Origin: JAMHWF01 sp048500255
GTDB lineage: Bacteria; Pseudomonadota; Gammaproteobacteria; Burkholderiales; Burkholderiaceae_C
NCBI GenBank assembly: GCA_048500255.1
Contig: JASNYH010000008.1
Location: 98,440-162,439 of the forward strand
DNA length: 64,000 bases
Direction: 5' to 3'
Shown piece after piece: positions 40,975-49,364 of the stretch (positions are counted from its first letter, which is position 1; each line of letters opens with the position of its first letter). The notes beneath the pieces are model-generated. The model saw only the letters and a list, made by a program, of their open reading frames with translations. It ran no database searches and was not told the origin of the DNA. The position numbers and the translations under genes were made by a program.

Positions 40975-42465
40975 TCAGAGGAGCACGATGTCGTAGCGCT
41001 CCGGCGACCCCGTCGGCTCGGCGCGCAGCGAGATCGGCTTGCCGATGAACTCCGACAGCGCCGCCAGGTGCAGCCCCTCCTCGTCGAGCAGCATCTCGAC
41101 GACGGCGGCCGACGCGACGACGCGGAACTCCTTCGGGTTGAACTGGCGCGCCTCGCGCAGGATCTCGCGCAGGATGTCGTAGCACACGCTGCGCGGCGTC
41201 TTGACCTGGCCCTTGCCTTCGCAGGTCGGGCACGGCTCGCACAGCATGTGGGCGAGCGATTCGCGCGTGCGCTTGCGCGTCATCTCCACCAGCCCGAGCT
41301 GCGTGAAGCCGCTCACCGTGATCTTGGTGCGGTCGCGCGCGAGCTGGCGGCGCAGCTCGGCAAGCACGGCGACGCGATGATCCTCGCGCGCCATGTCGAT
41401 GAAGTCGAGGATGATGATGCCGCCGAGGTTGCGCAGCCGCAGCTGGCGCGCGATCGCCTGCGTCGCCTCGAGGTTGGTCTTGAAGACGGTGTCGTCGAAG
41501 TTGCGCGCGCCGACGTAGCCGCCGGTGTTGACGTCGACCGTCGTCAGCGCCTCGGTCTGGTCGATCACGAGGTAGCCGCCCGACTTCAGCTCGACGCGCC
41601 GCGCCAGCGCGCGCGCGATCTCCTCGTCGATGCCGTAGAGGTCGAAGATCGGCCGTTCACCCTTGTAGTGCTCGAGCCGCTTGACGGCGCGCGGCGTGAA
41701 CTGCTCGCCGAAGGCGCGCAGCGTCTCGTATTGCAGGCGGGAGTCGATGCGGATCGACTGCGTGGCGTCGGTGGCGAGGTCGCGCAGCACGCGCTCGGCC
41801 AGGCTCAGGTCCTGGTGCAGCAGCGTGCCCGGCGGCGACGCCAGGCTGCGCTCGCGGATCGCTGCCCAGATCTTGCGCAGGTAGCGGATGTCCTCGGCGA
41901 GTTCGTCGTCGGTGGCGTCCTCGGCGTTGGTGCGCAGGATGAAGCCGCCGCCCGTCGTGCCGGCCTCCGGCCTGGCCGTCAGCGCCACCATGCGCGCGCG
42001 CAGCTGCTCGCGCAGCTCGGCCGAGCCGATCTTCTGGCTGATGCCGATGTGCTCGTCCTGCGGCAGGAAGACGAGCAGCCGCCCGGCGATGCTGATCTGC
42101 GACGACAGCCGCGCGCCCTTGGTGCCGATCGGGTCCTTGATCACCTGCACCGTCAGCGTCTGGCCCTCGAACAGCAGGCGCTCGATCGGCTGCGGCGCGG
42201 CGGCATCGCCGGCGTTGCCGTTGCGCACCGTCGCAGCGTTGGCCAGGTGCAGGTCGGCCACGTGCAGGAAGGCGGCGCGCTCGAGGCCGATGTCGATGAA
42301 GGCCGACTGCATGCCCGGCAGCACGCGCGCAACGCGGCCGGCGTAGATGTTGCCGACCAGCCCGCGCTCGAGCGTCCGCTCGAGGTGCAGCTCCTGCACG
42401 GCGCCGTTCTCGACGATCGCGACGCGCGTTTCCTGCGGCGTCCAGTTGATCAGGATGTCTTGCAT
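40975..42465 (-). CDS. rng: Ribonuclease G
   Basis: A 496-residue endoribonuclease that matures 16S rRNA 5' ends and takes part in mRNA decay. Features: an S1 domain near the N-terminus (ERGLVGNIYAGRVARVLPGMQSAFIDIGLERAAFLHVADL, residues ~33-72), catalytic-site TTVDVNTGGYVG and IIILDFIDM, and the zinc-link CEPCPTCEGKG. It overlaps the maf start by 16 bases and ends the eight-gene operon. Its 3' end is duplicated as a relic at 40542-40586. Confidence 0.95.
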   Translation of the reverse strand: MQDILINWTPQETRVAIVENGAVQELHLERTLERGLVGNIYAGRVARVLPGMQSAFIDIGLERAAFLHVADLHLANAATVRNGNAGDAAAPQPIERLLFEGQTLTVQVIKDPIGTKGARLSSQISIAGRLLVFLPQDEHIGISQKIGSAELREQLRARMVALTARPEAGTTGGGFILRTNAEDATDDELAEDIRYLRKIWAAIRERSLASPPGTLLHQDLSLAERVLRDLATDATQSIRIDSRLQYETLRAFGEQFTPRAVKRLEHYKGERPIFDLYGIDEEIARALARRVELKSGGYLVIDQTEALTTVDVNTGGYVGARNFDDTVFKTNLEATQAIARQLRLRNLGGIIILDFIDMAREDHRVAVLAELRRQLARDRTKITVSGFTQLGLVEMTRKRTRESLAHMLCEPCPTCEGKGQVKTPRSVCYDILREILREARQFNPKEFRVVASAAVVEMLLDEEGLHLAALSEFIGKPISLRAEPTGSPERYDIVLL

Positions 42466-43112
42466 CGCGGCGGTTCAGGAGGTCGGCCGAACCGCACGCC
42501 GGCTTGCCGCAGCAGGCACGCCGTCTCGTACAGGGGCAAACCCATGATACTGGAGTGGCTCCCGTCGATGTGCGCGATCCAGCGCGCCGCCTCGCTCTGG
42601 ATCGCATAGGCGCCGGCCTTGCCGAACGGCTCGCCGCCGGCGACGTAGGCGTCGATCTCGGCACGCGGCACAACGGCGAAGCGCACGTGCGACACCTGCG
42701 CCGCGGCGTGCGCGCGCCGCCCGTCCCATACGGCGACGGCGGTGATCACGCGGTGCGTGCGGCCGCTCAGCCGCTCGAGCGTGGCGACGGCATCGGCCGC
42801 GTCGTGCGGCTTGCCGAGGATCGCGCGGCCGAGAGCTACCGTCGTGTCGGCGCACAGGATGGGCGCGAACGGCAGCGCCGTGCCGGCCAGGCGCCGGCGC
42901 GCCGCGGCCAGCTTGGCGCGCGTCACGCGCAGCACGTAGTCGGCGGGCAACTCGCCGGTGCGCTCGGCCTCGAGTGCCTCGGCGTCTTCGTGCGTCGCGG
43001 GCAGCAGCAGTTCGTGGCGCACGTGAATTTGCGCCAGCAGCTGGCGCCGCCGCGGGCTCTGCGACGCGAGGTAGACGAAGTCATGGCGAGGCTGCTGCGG
43101 CGGCATCGTCAT
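42450..43112 (-). CDS. maf: Maf-family nucleotide pyrophosphatase (dTTP/UTP type)
   Basis: A 220-residue house-cleaning enzyme that hydrolyses non-canonical or dTTP/UTP nucleotides to monophosphates. Maf motifs: LASQSPRRRQLL (residues ~15-26), catalytic ILCADTTVAL, GKPHDAADA, and GKAGAYAIQSEAARWIAHIDGSHSSIMGLPLYET. Residues in AGAYAIQ favour the YhdE (dTTP/UTP) branch. It overlaps rlmH by four bases upstream and rng by 16 bases downstream. Confidence 0.92.
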   Translation of the reverse strand: MTMPPQQPRHDFVYLASQSPRRRQLLAQIHVRHELLLPATHEDAEALEAERTGELPADYVLRVTRAKLAAARRRLAGTALPFAPILCADTTVALGRAILGKPHDAADAVATLERLSGRTHRVITAVAVWDGRRAHAAAQVSHVRFAVVPRAEIDAYVAGGEPFGKAGAYAIQSEAARWIAHIDGSHSSIMGLPLYETACLLRQAGVRFGRPPEPPRCKTS

Positions 43113-43582
43113 TCGCGGTGGTACGGATGGCCCGCGCCGAGAGACCAGGCGCGATAGAGCGCCTCTGCGAGCAGCACACGCACCAGCGCATGCGGCAGCG
43201 TCAGGTCGGACAAGCGCAGGCGCTCGTCGGCGCCGTCCTTCAGCGCGGCATCGAGGCCGTCGGGCCCGCCGACGAGCAGTGCGAGGTCGCGGCCGTCGCG
43301 CTGCCAGGCCGCGAGGCGGTCGGCGAGCTGGCGCGTCGTGATGCGCTCGCCGCGTTCGTCGAGCGCGACGCGGCGCACGCCGCCGCCGCGCGGCAGCGCG
43401 GCCTCGATCCGCTGGCGTTCGGCCGCCATCAGCGCGGCCGCCGGCCGGCCGTCGCGGGTCTCGGCCTTGACAGCCTTCAGTTCGAGCTTCAGTTCGGGCG
43501 GGAAGCGCCTGGCGTAGTCGTCATAGGCTTGCTGGGCCCACGCCGGCAGCCGCTGGCCCACGGCGACGAGCAGCAGCCGCAC
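43109..43582 (-). CDS. rlmH: 23S rRNA (pseudouridine1915-N3)-methyltransferase RlmH
   Basis: A 157-residue SPOUT-class methyltransferase acting on assembled 70S ribosomes at Psi1915. Family parts: AWAQQAYDDYARRFPPELKLELKAV at the N-terminus, LDERGERITTRQLADRLAAW, LLVGGPDGLD (SAM-binding knot) and the C-terminal ALVRVLLAEALYRAWSLGAGHPYHRE. It starts one base after rsfS, the usual pairing. Confidence 0.95.
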   Translation of the reverse strand: MRLLLVAVGQRLPAWAQQAYDDYARRFPPELKLELKAVKAETRDGRPAAALMAAERQRIEAALPRGGGVRRVALDERGERITTRQLADRLAAWQRDGRDLALLVGGPDGLDAALKDGADERLRLSDLTLPHALVRVLLAEALYRAWSLGAGHPYHRE

Positions 43583-43583
43583 G

Positions 43584-44168
43584 TCAGCCCCTGGAGGCGG
43601 CCTTCTTTGCCGGCGCCTTGCGGGCCGGCGTCTTCTTCGCGGTCGCCCGCGTGGCCGCCGGCGCGGCCGGCGTGCGCTTGACGCCGGCTGTTCGCGTAAC
43701 GCCCTTCTTGGCGGGCGGGGCCTTGCGCGCCGGCGTCTTCTTCGCGGCGGCCTTCTTTGCGGCCGGCGTCTTCGACGGCACCGCAGTCGACGACGCCTTC
43801 GGCAGCGCGGTCGCTGCGCCGTCGCCGCCGAGCTTCATCTTGACGGGCTTGCCGCCCCATATCTCCTCGAGTTGGTAGTACTGGCGAATCGCCGGCTGCA
43901 TGATGTGCGCGACTGCCGCGCCGCAGTCGACGATGATCCATTCGCCGTTGTCCTCGCCCTCGGTGCGCGGCGGCGGCAGGCCGATCGACTTGACGGCATC
44001 GCGCACGCTGGCGGCCAGGGCCTTGGTCTGCCGGTTGCTCGTGCCCGACGCGATGATCACGCGCTCGAACAAGGGGGACAGGTGCTCGGTGTTGAAGACG
44101 GCGATGTGCTGGGCCTTGACGTCTTCCAGACCATCGACGATGGCTCGTTGCAGCTTGCGAATGTCCAA
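43584..44168 (-). CDS. rsfS: Ribosomal silencing factor RsfS with a lysine/alanine-rich C-terminal tail
   Basis: The first ~112 residues are RsfS: they bind ribosomal protein uL14 and block subunit joining in slow growth (DIRKLQRAIVDGLEDVKAQHIAVFNT; VIIASGTSNRQTKALAASV; EWIIVDCGAAVAHIMQPAIRQYYQLEEIW). The family usually stops near there. This protein continues with about 80 residues of Lys/Ala/Pro repeats (AKKTPARKAP appears twice, at ~142 and ~177), like the tails of histone H1-like proteins. The tail would be strongly basic and unstructured, so it could bind rRNA or DNA. The start fits nadD's stop, directly adjacent. Confidence 0.92.
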   Translation of the reverse strand: MDIRKLQRAIVDGLEDVKAQHIAVFNTEHLSPLFERVIIASGTSNRQTKALAASVRDAVKSIGLPPPRTEGEDNGEWIIVDCGAAVAHIMQPAIRQYYQLEEIWGGKPVKMKLGGDGAATALPKASSTAVPSKTPAAKKAAAKKTPARKAPPAKKGVTRTAGVKRTPAAPAATRATAKKTPARKAPAKKAASRG

Positions 44169-44777
44169 TCAGGGCGTCCCGCGGTAGAGGTGGTGCTGGT
44201 CAATATAGCGCGCGACGCCGGGCGGCACCAACGCCGTGATGTCGTCGCCGCGGGCGATTCGCGCGCGGATCTCGGTGGCCGACACCGCCATCGCCGGCAT
44301 CGCCAATGCGACGGCGCGGTGCGGCACGGCCGCCAGTGGTACCGGCGCGCGCGGGGCCGCATCCGCGCGGCCGGCAACCGCCAGCGTGACGAGCGACACC
44401 AGTTCGCGCCACTCGTGCCAGCTCGGCAAGCCGGCGTACTGGTCCTGGCCGAGGATGAGCGTCCAGTCCTTGCCCGGCTCCCGTTGCCGCAGCGCGCGCA
44501 CGGTGTCGATCGTGTAGCTCGGGCCGGCGCGATCGAGCTCGCAGCGCTCGAGGCGAAAGCGCGGCTCGCCGTCGATCGCCAGCGCGATCATCGCGGCACG
44601 CTGTTCGGCACCGGCCGCCGTGCCGCCCTTCTGCCAGTTGCGGCCGGCGGGAATCCACCACACGGCATCGAGCGCAAGCTGCTCGAGCGCGCAGCGCGCC
44701 AGCGCGACGTGCGCGACATGCACAGGGTCGAAGCTGCCGCCGAACAACCCGATCCGTCGGGCCGGCGCTGCACTCAA
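44169..44777 (-). CDS. nadD: Nicotinate-nucleotide adenylyltransferase
   Basis: A 202-residue enzyme making deamido-NAD from nicotinate mononucleotide and ATP. It shows RRIGLFGGSFDPVHVAHVALARCAL (nucleotidyltransferase GxFxPxHxGH, residues 6-30), the WWIPAGRNWQKGG segment and the late ISATEIRARIARG-like SATEIRARIARGDD motif. It overlaps hemF by four bases and touches rsfS. Confidence 0.94.
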   Translation of the reverse strand: MSAAPARRIGLFGGSFDPVHVAHVALARCALEQLALDAVWWIPAGRNWQKGGTAAGAEQRAAMIALAIDGEPRFRLERCELDRAGPSYTIDTVRALRQREPGKDWTLILGQDQYAGLPSWHEWRELVSLVTLAVAGRADAAPRAPVPLAAVPHRAVALAMPAMAVSATEIRARIARGDDITALVPPGVARYIDQHHLYRGTP

Positions 44778-45700
44778 GCGCCGCCCTCCTCAGCCGCCCA
44801 GTCGCGCGGGCGCAGGAAGTCGGCATAGAGCCGCGCCTCGGCGCTGCCCGGCACGGGATGCCAGTCGTAGCGCCAGCGCACGACGGGCGGCATCGACATC
44901 AGGATCGACTCGGTGCGCCCGCCCGACTGCAGGCCGAACAGCGTGCCGCGGTCGTAGACGAGGTTGAACTCGACGTAGCGGCCGCGCCGATAGGCCTGAA
45001 AGTCGCGCTCGCGCTCGCCGTACGGTGTGTCGCGGCGGCGTTGCAGGATCGGCCGCCAGGCGTCGAGAAACGCGTCGCCGACGGCGCGCGTCATCTCGAA
45101 ACTGCGTTCGAAGCCGAGTTCGCAGAAGTCGTCGAAGAACACGCCGCCGATGCCGCGCGGCTCGCCGCGGTGCTTGAGATGGAAGTACTCGTCGCACCAG
45201 CGCTTGAAGCGCGGGTACAGCTCGGCGCCGAACGGCGCGAGCGCGTCGCGGCAGGCACGGTGGAAGTGGCGCGCGTCGTCCTCGAAGCCGTAGGTCGGCG
45301 TCAGGTCCATGCCGCCGCCGAACCAGGTTACGGGCTCGCGGCCCCCGGGCATCGTGGCGAACAGTCGCACGTTCATGTGCACCGTCGGCACGTAGGGGTT
45401 GCGCGGGTGGAAGACGAGCGACACGCCCATCGCCTCGAACGGCGCGCCGGCGAGTTCGGGCCGGTGCTGCGTCGCCGACGGCGGCAGCACGCGGCCCCTG
45501 ACGTGACTGAAGTTGCAGCCGGCGCGCTCGAACACGCCGCCCTCTTCCACCAACTGCGAGACGCCGTCGCCCTCGAGCCGCGAGCCGGGCTCGCGCTGCC
45601 ATGCGTCGCGGCGGAACGGCGTGCCGTCCTCGGCCTCCATCGCCGCGACGATGCGCGCCTGCAGGCCGGTGAAGTAGTCGCGGGCGGCGGCGCTGTCCAT
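44774..45700 (-). CDS. hemF: Oxygen-dependent coproporphyrinogen-III oxidase
   Basis: A 308-residue enzyme of aerobic haem synthesis that decarboxylates two propionates of coproporphyrinogen III. Signature pieces: GGGVFERAGCNFSHV-like GGVFERAGCNFSHVRG, FHPRNPYVPTVHMNVR, WFGGGMDLTPTYGFEDDARHFHRACRDA, RGIGGVFFDD and GRYVEFNLVYDRGTLFGLQSGGRTESILMSMPP. No cofactor or metal motif is needed. It is 14 bases after purD and overlaps nadD by four. Confidence 0.96.
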   Translation of the reverse strand: MDSAAARDYFTGLQARIVAAMEAEDGTPFRRDAWQREPGSRLEGDGVSQLVEEGGVFERAGCNFSHVRGRVLPPSATQHRPELAGAPFEAMGVSLVFHPRNPYVPTVHMNVRLFATMPGGREPVTWFGGGMDLTPTYGFEDDARHFHRACRDALAPFGAELYPRFKRWCDEYFHLKHRGEPRGIGGVFFDDFCELGFERSFEMTRAVGDAFLDAWRPILQRRRDTPYGERERDFQAYRRGRYVEFNLVYDRGTLFGLQSGGRTESILMSMPPVVRWRYDWHPVPGSAEARLYADFLRPRDWAAEEGGA

Positions 45701-45714
45701 CGATGTCGTCGCCG

Positions 45715-47019
45715 CTATCGCTTGATCGCGCGATGGCCGATGTCGCGCCGGTACTGCATGCCGTCGTAGCGGATCGTCGCCAGCGCCTGGTAGGCGCGCT
45801 GCTGCGCCGTCTTCACTGTCTCGCCGAGCGCGGTGACGCACAGCACGCGGCCGCCGGACGTCACCAGCGTCGGACCCTGCAGCGCGGTGCCGGCGTGGAA
45901 GACGCGCGCATCGTCACCGTCGGCCGGCAGGCCGGTGATGGCGTCGCCCTTGCGCGGCGCGAGCGGATAGCCCTCGGCCGCCATCACGACGCCGAGCGCG
46001 ACGTGGCGGTCCCATTCGAGCTCGACCTGGTCGAGCGTGCCGTCGGTGGCGTGCATCAGCACGTCGTAGAGGTCGCTGCGCAGGCGCATCATGATCGGCT
46101 GCGTCTCGGGGTCGCCCATGCGCGTGTTGAACTCGATCGTCTTCGGGTTGCCGTCGGCGTCGATCATCAGGCCGGCATAGAGGAAGCCGGTGAACGGATG
46201 GCCGTCCTTGGCCATGCCGGCGATCGTCGGCAGCACGATCTCGTGCATCACGCGCGCGTGCACGTTGGGCGTGACGACGGGCGCCGGCGAATAGGCACCC
46301 ATGCCGCCCGTGTTGGGGCCGGCGTCGCCGTCGAGCAGGCGCTTGTGGTCCTGGCTGGTCGCCAGCGGCAGCGCGTGGCGGCCGTCGCTGACGACGATGA
46401 AGCTCGCCTCCTCGCCGTCGAGGTACTCCTCGATGACGACGCGCGGCACGGCCTGGCCGGCCGCGTCGGCGTTGTGCTGCACGCCGAGCTTGTTGCCTCC
46501 GTCGTCGCCGAGGATCCAGTCGATCGCCTCGTGCGCCTCGGCCGGCGTCATCGCGACGACGACGCCCTTGCCGGCCGCCAGGCCGTCGGCCTTGACGACG
46601 ATCGGCGCGCCCTGTTCGTCGACGTGGGCGTGCGCCGCGGCGGCGTCCTCGAAGGTGGCGTAGAGCGCCGTCGGGATGCCGTAGCGCTGCATGAAGTCCT
46701 TGGCATAGGCCTTCGAGCTCTCGAGCCGCGCGGCGGCCTGCGTCGGCCCGAAGATGCGCAGCCCGCGCGCGCGGAACGTGTCGACGACGCCGGCGGCCAG
46801 CGGCTGCTCGGGGCCGACGACGGTGAGCGTGACCTGCTCGGCGGCGGCGAAGTCGGCCAGCGCCTTCACGTCGGTGATCGGCACGTTGCGCACGCCCGGC
46901 TCGCGCGCCGTGCCGCCGTTGCCCGGCGCCACGTAGACGAGCTGCACCTTGGGCGACGCGGCGAGCTTCCACGCCAGCGCGTGCTCGCGCCCGCCGGATC
47001 CGATGACCAGGATCTTCAC
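45715..47019 (-). CDS. purD: Phosphoribosylamine-glycine ligase
   Basis: A 434-residue ATP-grasp enzyme of purine synthesis that joins glycine to phosphoribosylamine. Marks: ILVIGSGGREHALAWKLAASPKV at the N-terminus, SKAYAKDFMQRYGIPTA, VVKADGLAAGKGVVVA, the signature FNTRMGDPETQ and GVVMAAEGYP. It overlaps yebC by four bases. Confidence 0.97.
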   Translation of the reverse strand: MKILVIGSGGREHALAWKLAASPKVQLVYVAPGNGGTAREPGVRNVPITDVKALADFAAAEQVTLTVVGPEQPLAAGVVDTFRARGLRIFGPTQAAARLESSKAYAKDFMQRYGIPTALYATFEDAAAAHAHVDEQGAPIVVKADGLAAGKGVVVAMTPAEAHEAIDWILGDDGGNKLGVQHNADAAGQAVPRVVIEEYLDGEEASFIVVSDGRHALPLATSQDHKRLLDGDAGPNTGGMGAYSPAPVVTPNVHARVMHEIVLPTIAGMAKDGHPFTGFLYAGLMIDADGNPKTIEFNTRMGDPETQPIMMRLRSDLYDVLMHATDGTLDQVELEWDRHVALGVVMAAEGYPLAPRKGDAITGLPADGDDARVFHAGTALQGPTLVTSGGRVLCVTALGETVKTAQQRAYQALATIRYDGMQYRRDIGHRAIKR

Positions 47020-47741
47020 GACGCGAGCACCGCGTTGTGGTGCACGGCCTGCACGTCGTCGAGGTCCTCGAGCACGTCGAGGAGCTTCTGCATGCGCGCG
47101 GCGTCGTCGCCGGCGAGGTCGATCGTGTTCTCGGCGCGCATCGTCACCTCGGCGAGCTCGGGCACGAGGCCGGCCCGGGCGAGCGCGTCGCGCACCGCCT
47201 CGAAGTCGCCCGGCGCGCAGATCACCTCGACGGCACCGTCGTCGTCGCTGACGACGTCTTCGGCGCCCGCTTCGAGCGCAACCTCCATCACCTTGTCTTC
47301 GCTGGTGCCCGGCGCGAACACGAACTGGCCGCAGTGCTTGAACTGGAACGCGACCGAGCCCTCGCTGCCGAGGTTGCCGCCGTGCTTGCTGAAGGCGTGG
47401 CGCACTTCGGCGACGGTGCGCACGCGGTTGTCCGTCATGCAGTCGACGATGATCGCCGCGCCGCCGATGCCGTAGCCCTCGTAGCGGATCTCCTCGTACG
47501 ACACGCCTTCGAGCGCGCCGGTCGCCTTGTCGACGTTCTTCTTGATCGTGTCGGCCGGCATGTTGGCGGCCTTGGCCTTGTCGACGGCCAGGCGCAGCCG
47601 CGGGTTCATCGCGACCTCACCACCGCCTTGGCGCGCCGCGACCATGATCTCGCGGATCAGGCGCGTCCAGATGCGGCCGCGCTTCTCGTCCTGGCGCCCC
47701 TTGCGGTGCTGGATGTTGGCCCATTTGGAATGACCGGCCAT
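47016..47741 (-). CDS. yebC: YebC/PmpR-family transcription or translation factor
   Basis: A 241-residue TACO1/YebC-type protein. It begins MAGHSKWANIQHRKGRQDEKRGR, the family hallmark, with MPADTIKKNVDKATG and YEGYGIGGAAIIVDCMTDNRVRTVAEVRHAFSKHGGNLG in the middle. Members were first seen as DNA-binding regulators; recent work links them to translation of proline-rich or stalling sequences. It is the first gene of the yebC-to-rng operon. The ATG at 47741 is preferred because the family starts there. Confidence 0.95.
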   Translation of the reverse strand: MAGHSKWANIQHRKGRQDEKRGRIWTRLIREIMVAARQGGGEVAMNPRLRLAVDKAKAANMPADTIKKNVDKATGALEGVSYEEIRYEGYGIGGAAIIVDCMTDNRVRTVAEVRHAFSKHGGNLGSEGSVAFQFKHCGQFVFAPGTSEDKVMEVALEAGAEDVVSDDDGAVEVICAPGDFEAVRDALARAGLVPELAEVTMRAENTIDLAGDDAARMQKLLDVLEDLDDVQAVHHNAVLAS

Positions 47742-47843
47742 GAATCGAGACTCCTTGGTGCGATGGCCGGCGTTCGGCAACGGCTACTTTCGATAGACTG
47801 CGATTTTACGTGCCCGCCTCGCGGCATCGTGGGAGGAGAACCG

Positions 47844-49349
47844 ATGGCCGAGCCGATCCTGGTCGCCAAGCACGGCGCCGTCGAATGCCACCTGCTGCCG
47901 CAGCTGGCCAACCGCCACGGCCTGATCACCGGCGCCACCGGCACCGGCAAGACGATCACGCTGCAGAAGCTGGCCGAGAACTTCAGCCGCAGCGGCGTGC
48001 CGGTCTTCATGGCCGACGTCAAGGGCGACCTCGGCGGCATCAGCCAGCCGGGCCGCATCGGCGACAAGATGGCCGCCGTGCTTAAGGAGCGCGGTCTCGA
48101 GCCGCCCGAGCCGTTGGCCTGCCCCACGACGTTATGGGATGTGTTCGGCGAGCAGGGCCACCCGGTGCGCGCGACGATCAGCGACATGGGCCCGTTGCTG
48201 CTGTCGCGCATGCTCGCGCTCAACGACACGCAGGCCGGCGTGCTGCAGCTGGTCTTCAAGATCGCCGACGACAACGGCCTCGCGCTGCTCGACCTCAAGG
48301 ACCTGCGCACGATGCTGCAGTTCGTCGGCGACAACGCGAGCCAGTTCCAGACCGAGTACGGCAACGTGAGTGCCGCCAGCATCGGCGCGATCCAGCGCGG
48401 GCTGCTGCAGATCGGCGAGCAAGGCGGCGACAAGTTCTTCGGCGAGCCGATGCTCAACATCGCCGACTTCATGCAGACGGTCGACGGCAAGGGCGTCGTC
48501 AACATCCTCGCCGCCGACAAGCTGCTGACGAGCCCGCGGCTGTATGCGACGTTCCTGCTGTGGATGCTGTCGGAGCTGTTCGAGACGCTGCCCGAGGTCG
48601 GCGACCTCGACCAGCCCAAGCTCGTCTTCTTCTTCGACGAGGCGCACCTGCTGTTCACCGACGCGCCGAAGGTGCTGCTCGAGCGCATCGAGCTCGTCGT
48701 GCGGCTGGTGCGCTCCAAGGGCGTCGGCGTGTACTTCGTGACGCAGAACCCGCTCGACATTCCCGACAGCGTCCTGGCGCAGCTCGGCAACCGCGTGCAG
48801 CACGCGCTGCGCGCCTACACGCCGCGCGACCAGAAGGCCGTCGTCGCGACGGCGAGCACGATGCGCGCCAACGCCGGCCTCGACATCGCGAAGGCGATCA
48901 CGGAGCTGGCCGTCGGCGAGGCGCTGATCTCGTTCCTCGACGCCAAGGGGCGGCCCGCGCCGACCGAGCGCGTCTACGTCATTCCACCGGGCAGCCAGAT
49001 CGGCCCGATCACGCCCGAGCAGCGGCGCGTGCTGCTCGCACGCTCGCTGGTCGCCGGCGTCTACGACAAGGCGGTCGACAGCGAATCGGCGCACGAGAAG
49101 CTCAAGGCGCGCGCCGCGCAGACCGCCGAGGCCGCCAAGACGATGAAGGAGGAAGCCGCCGCCGGCGGCGGCGCGATGGGCGGCCTGGGCGACATCTTGT
49201 TCGGCTCGACCGGCCCGCGCGGCGGCAAGCGCGACGGCTTGGCGCAGACGCTGGCCAAGTCGGCGGCGCGCACCGTCGGCTCGACCGTCGGCCGCGAGAT
49301 CATCCGCGGCGTCCTCGGCGGCCTGCTCGGCGGATCCCGCCGGCGCTGA
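47844..49349 (+). CDS. HerA-like ATPase of the YjgR/DUF853 family
   Basis: A 501-residue P-loop ATPase. Walker A is ITGATGTGKTITLQKLAENF (near residue 28), the second region has VFMADVKGDLGG, Walker B is LVFFFDEAHLLF (near 260), and SKGVGVYFVTQNPLDIPDSVLAQLGNRVQHALRAYTP holds the sensor and arginine finger area. The C-terminus is glycine-rich and hydrophobic (IIRGVLGGLLGG). YjgR proteins relate to HerA/FtsK helicases but their cellular task is unknown. GGAGGAG before the ATG gives a firm start. It is divergent from yebC. Confidence 0.9.
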   Translation: MAEPILVAKHGAVECHLLPQLANRHGLITGATGTGKTITLQKLAENFSRSGVPVFMADVKGDLGGISQPGRIGDKMAAVLKERGLEPPEPLACPTTLWDVFGEQGHPVRATISDMGPLLLSRMLALNDTQAGVLQLVFKIADDNGLALLDLKDLRTMLQFVGDNASQFQTEYGNVSAASIGAIQRGLLQIGEQGGDKFFGEPMLNIADFMQTVDGKGVVNILAADKLLTSPRLYATFLLWMLSELFETLPEVGDLDQPKLVFFFDEAHLLFTDAPKVLLERIELVVRLVRSKGVGVYFVTQNPLDIPDSVLAQLGNRVQHALRAYTPRDQKAVVATASTMRANAGLDIAKAITELAVGEALISFLDAKGRPAPTERVYVIPPGSQIGPITPEQRRVLLARSLVAGVYDKAVDSESAHEKLKARAAQTAEAAKTMKEEAAAGGGAMGGLGDILFGSTGPRGGKRDGLAQTLAKSAARTVGSTVGREIIRGVLGGLLGGSRRR

Positions 49350-49364
49350 GCCTGCGCACTCCCG

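Noticed and set aside
43618..43878. Plus-strand frame encoding an Ala/Phe/Val-rich protein opposite the rsfS tail
   Set aside because: It is the complement of the Lys/Ala repeats; no ribosome binding site.
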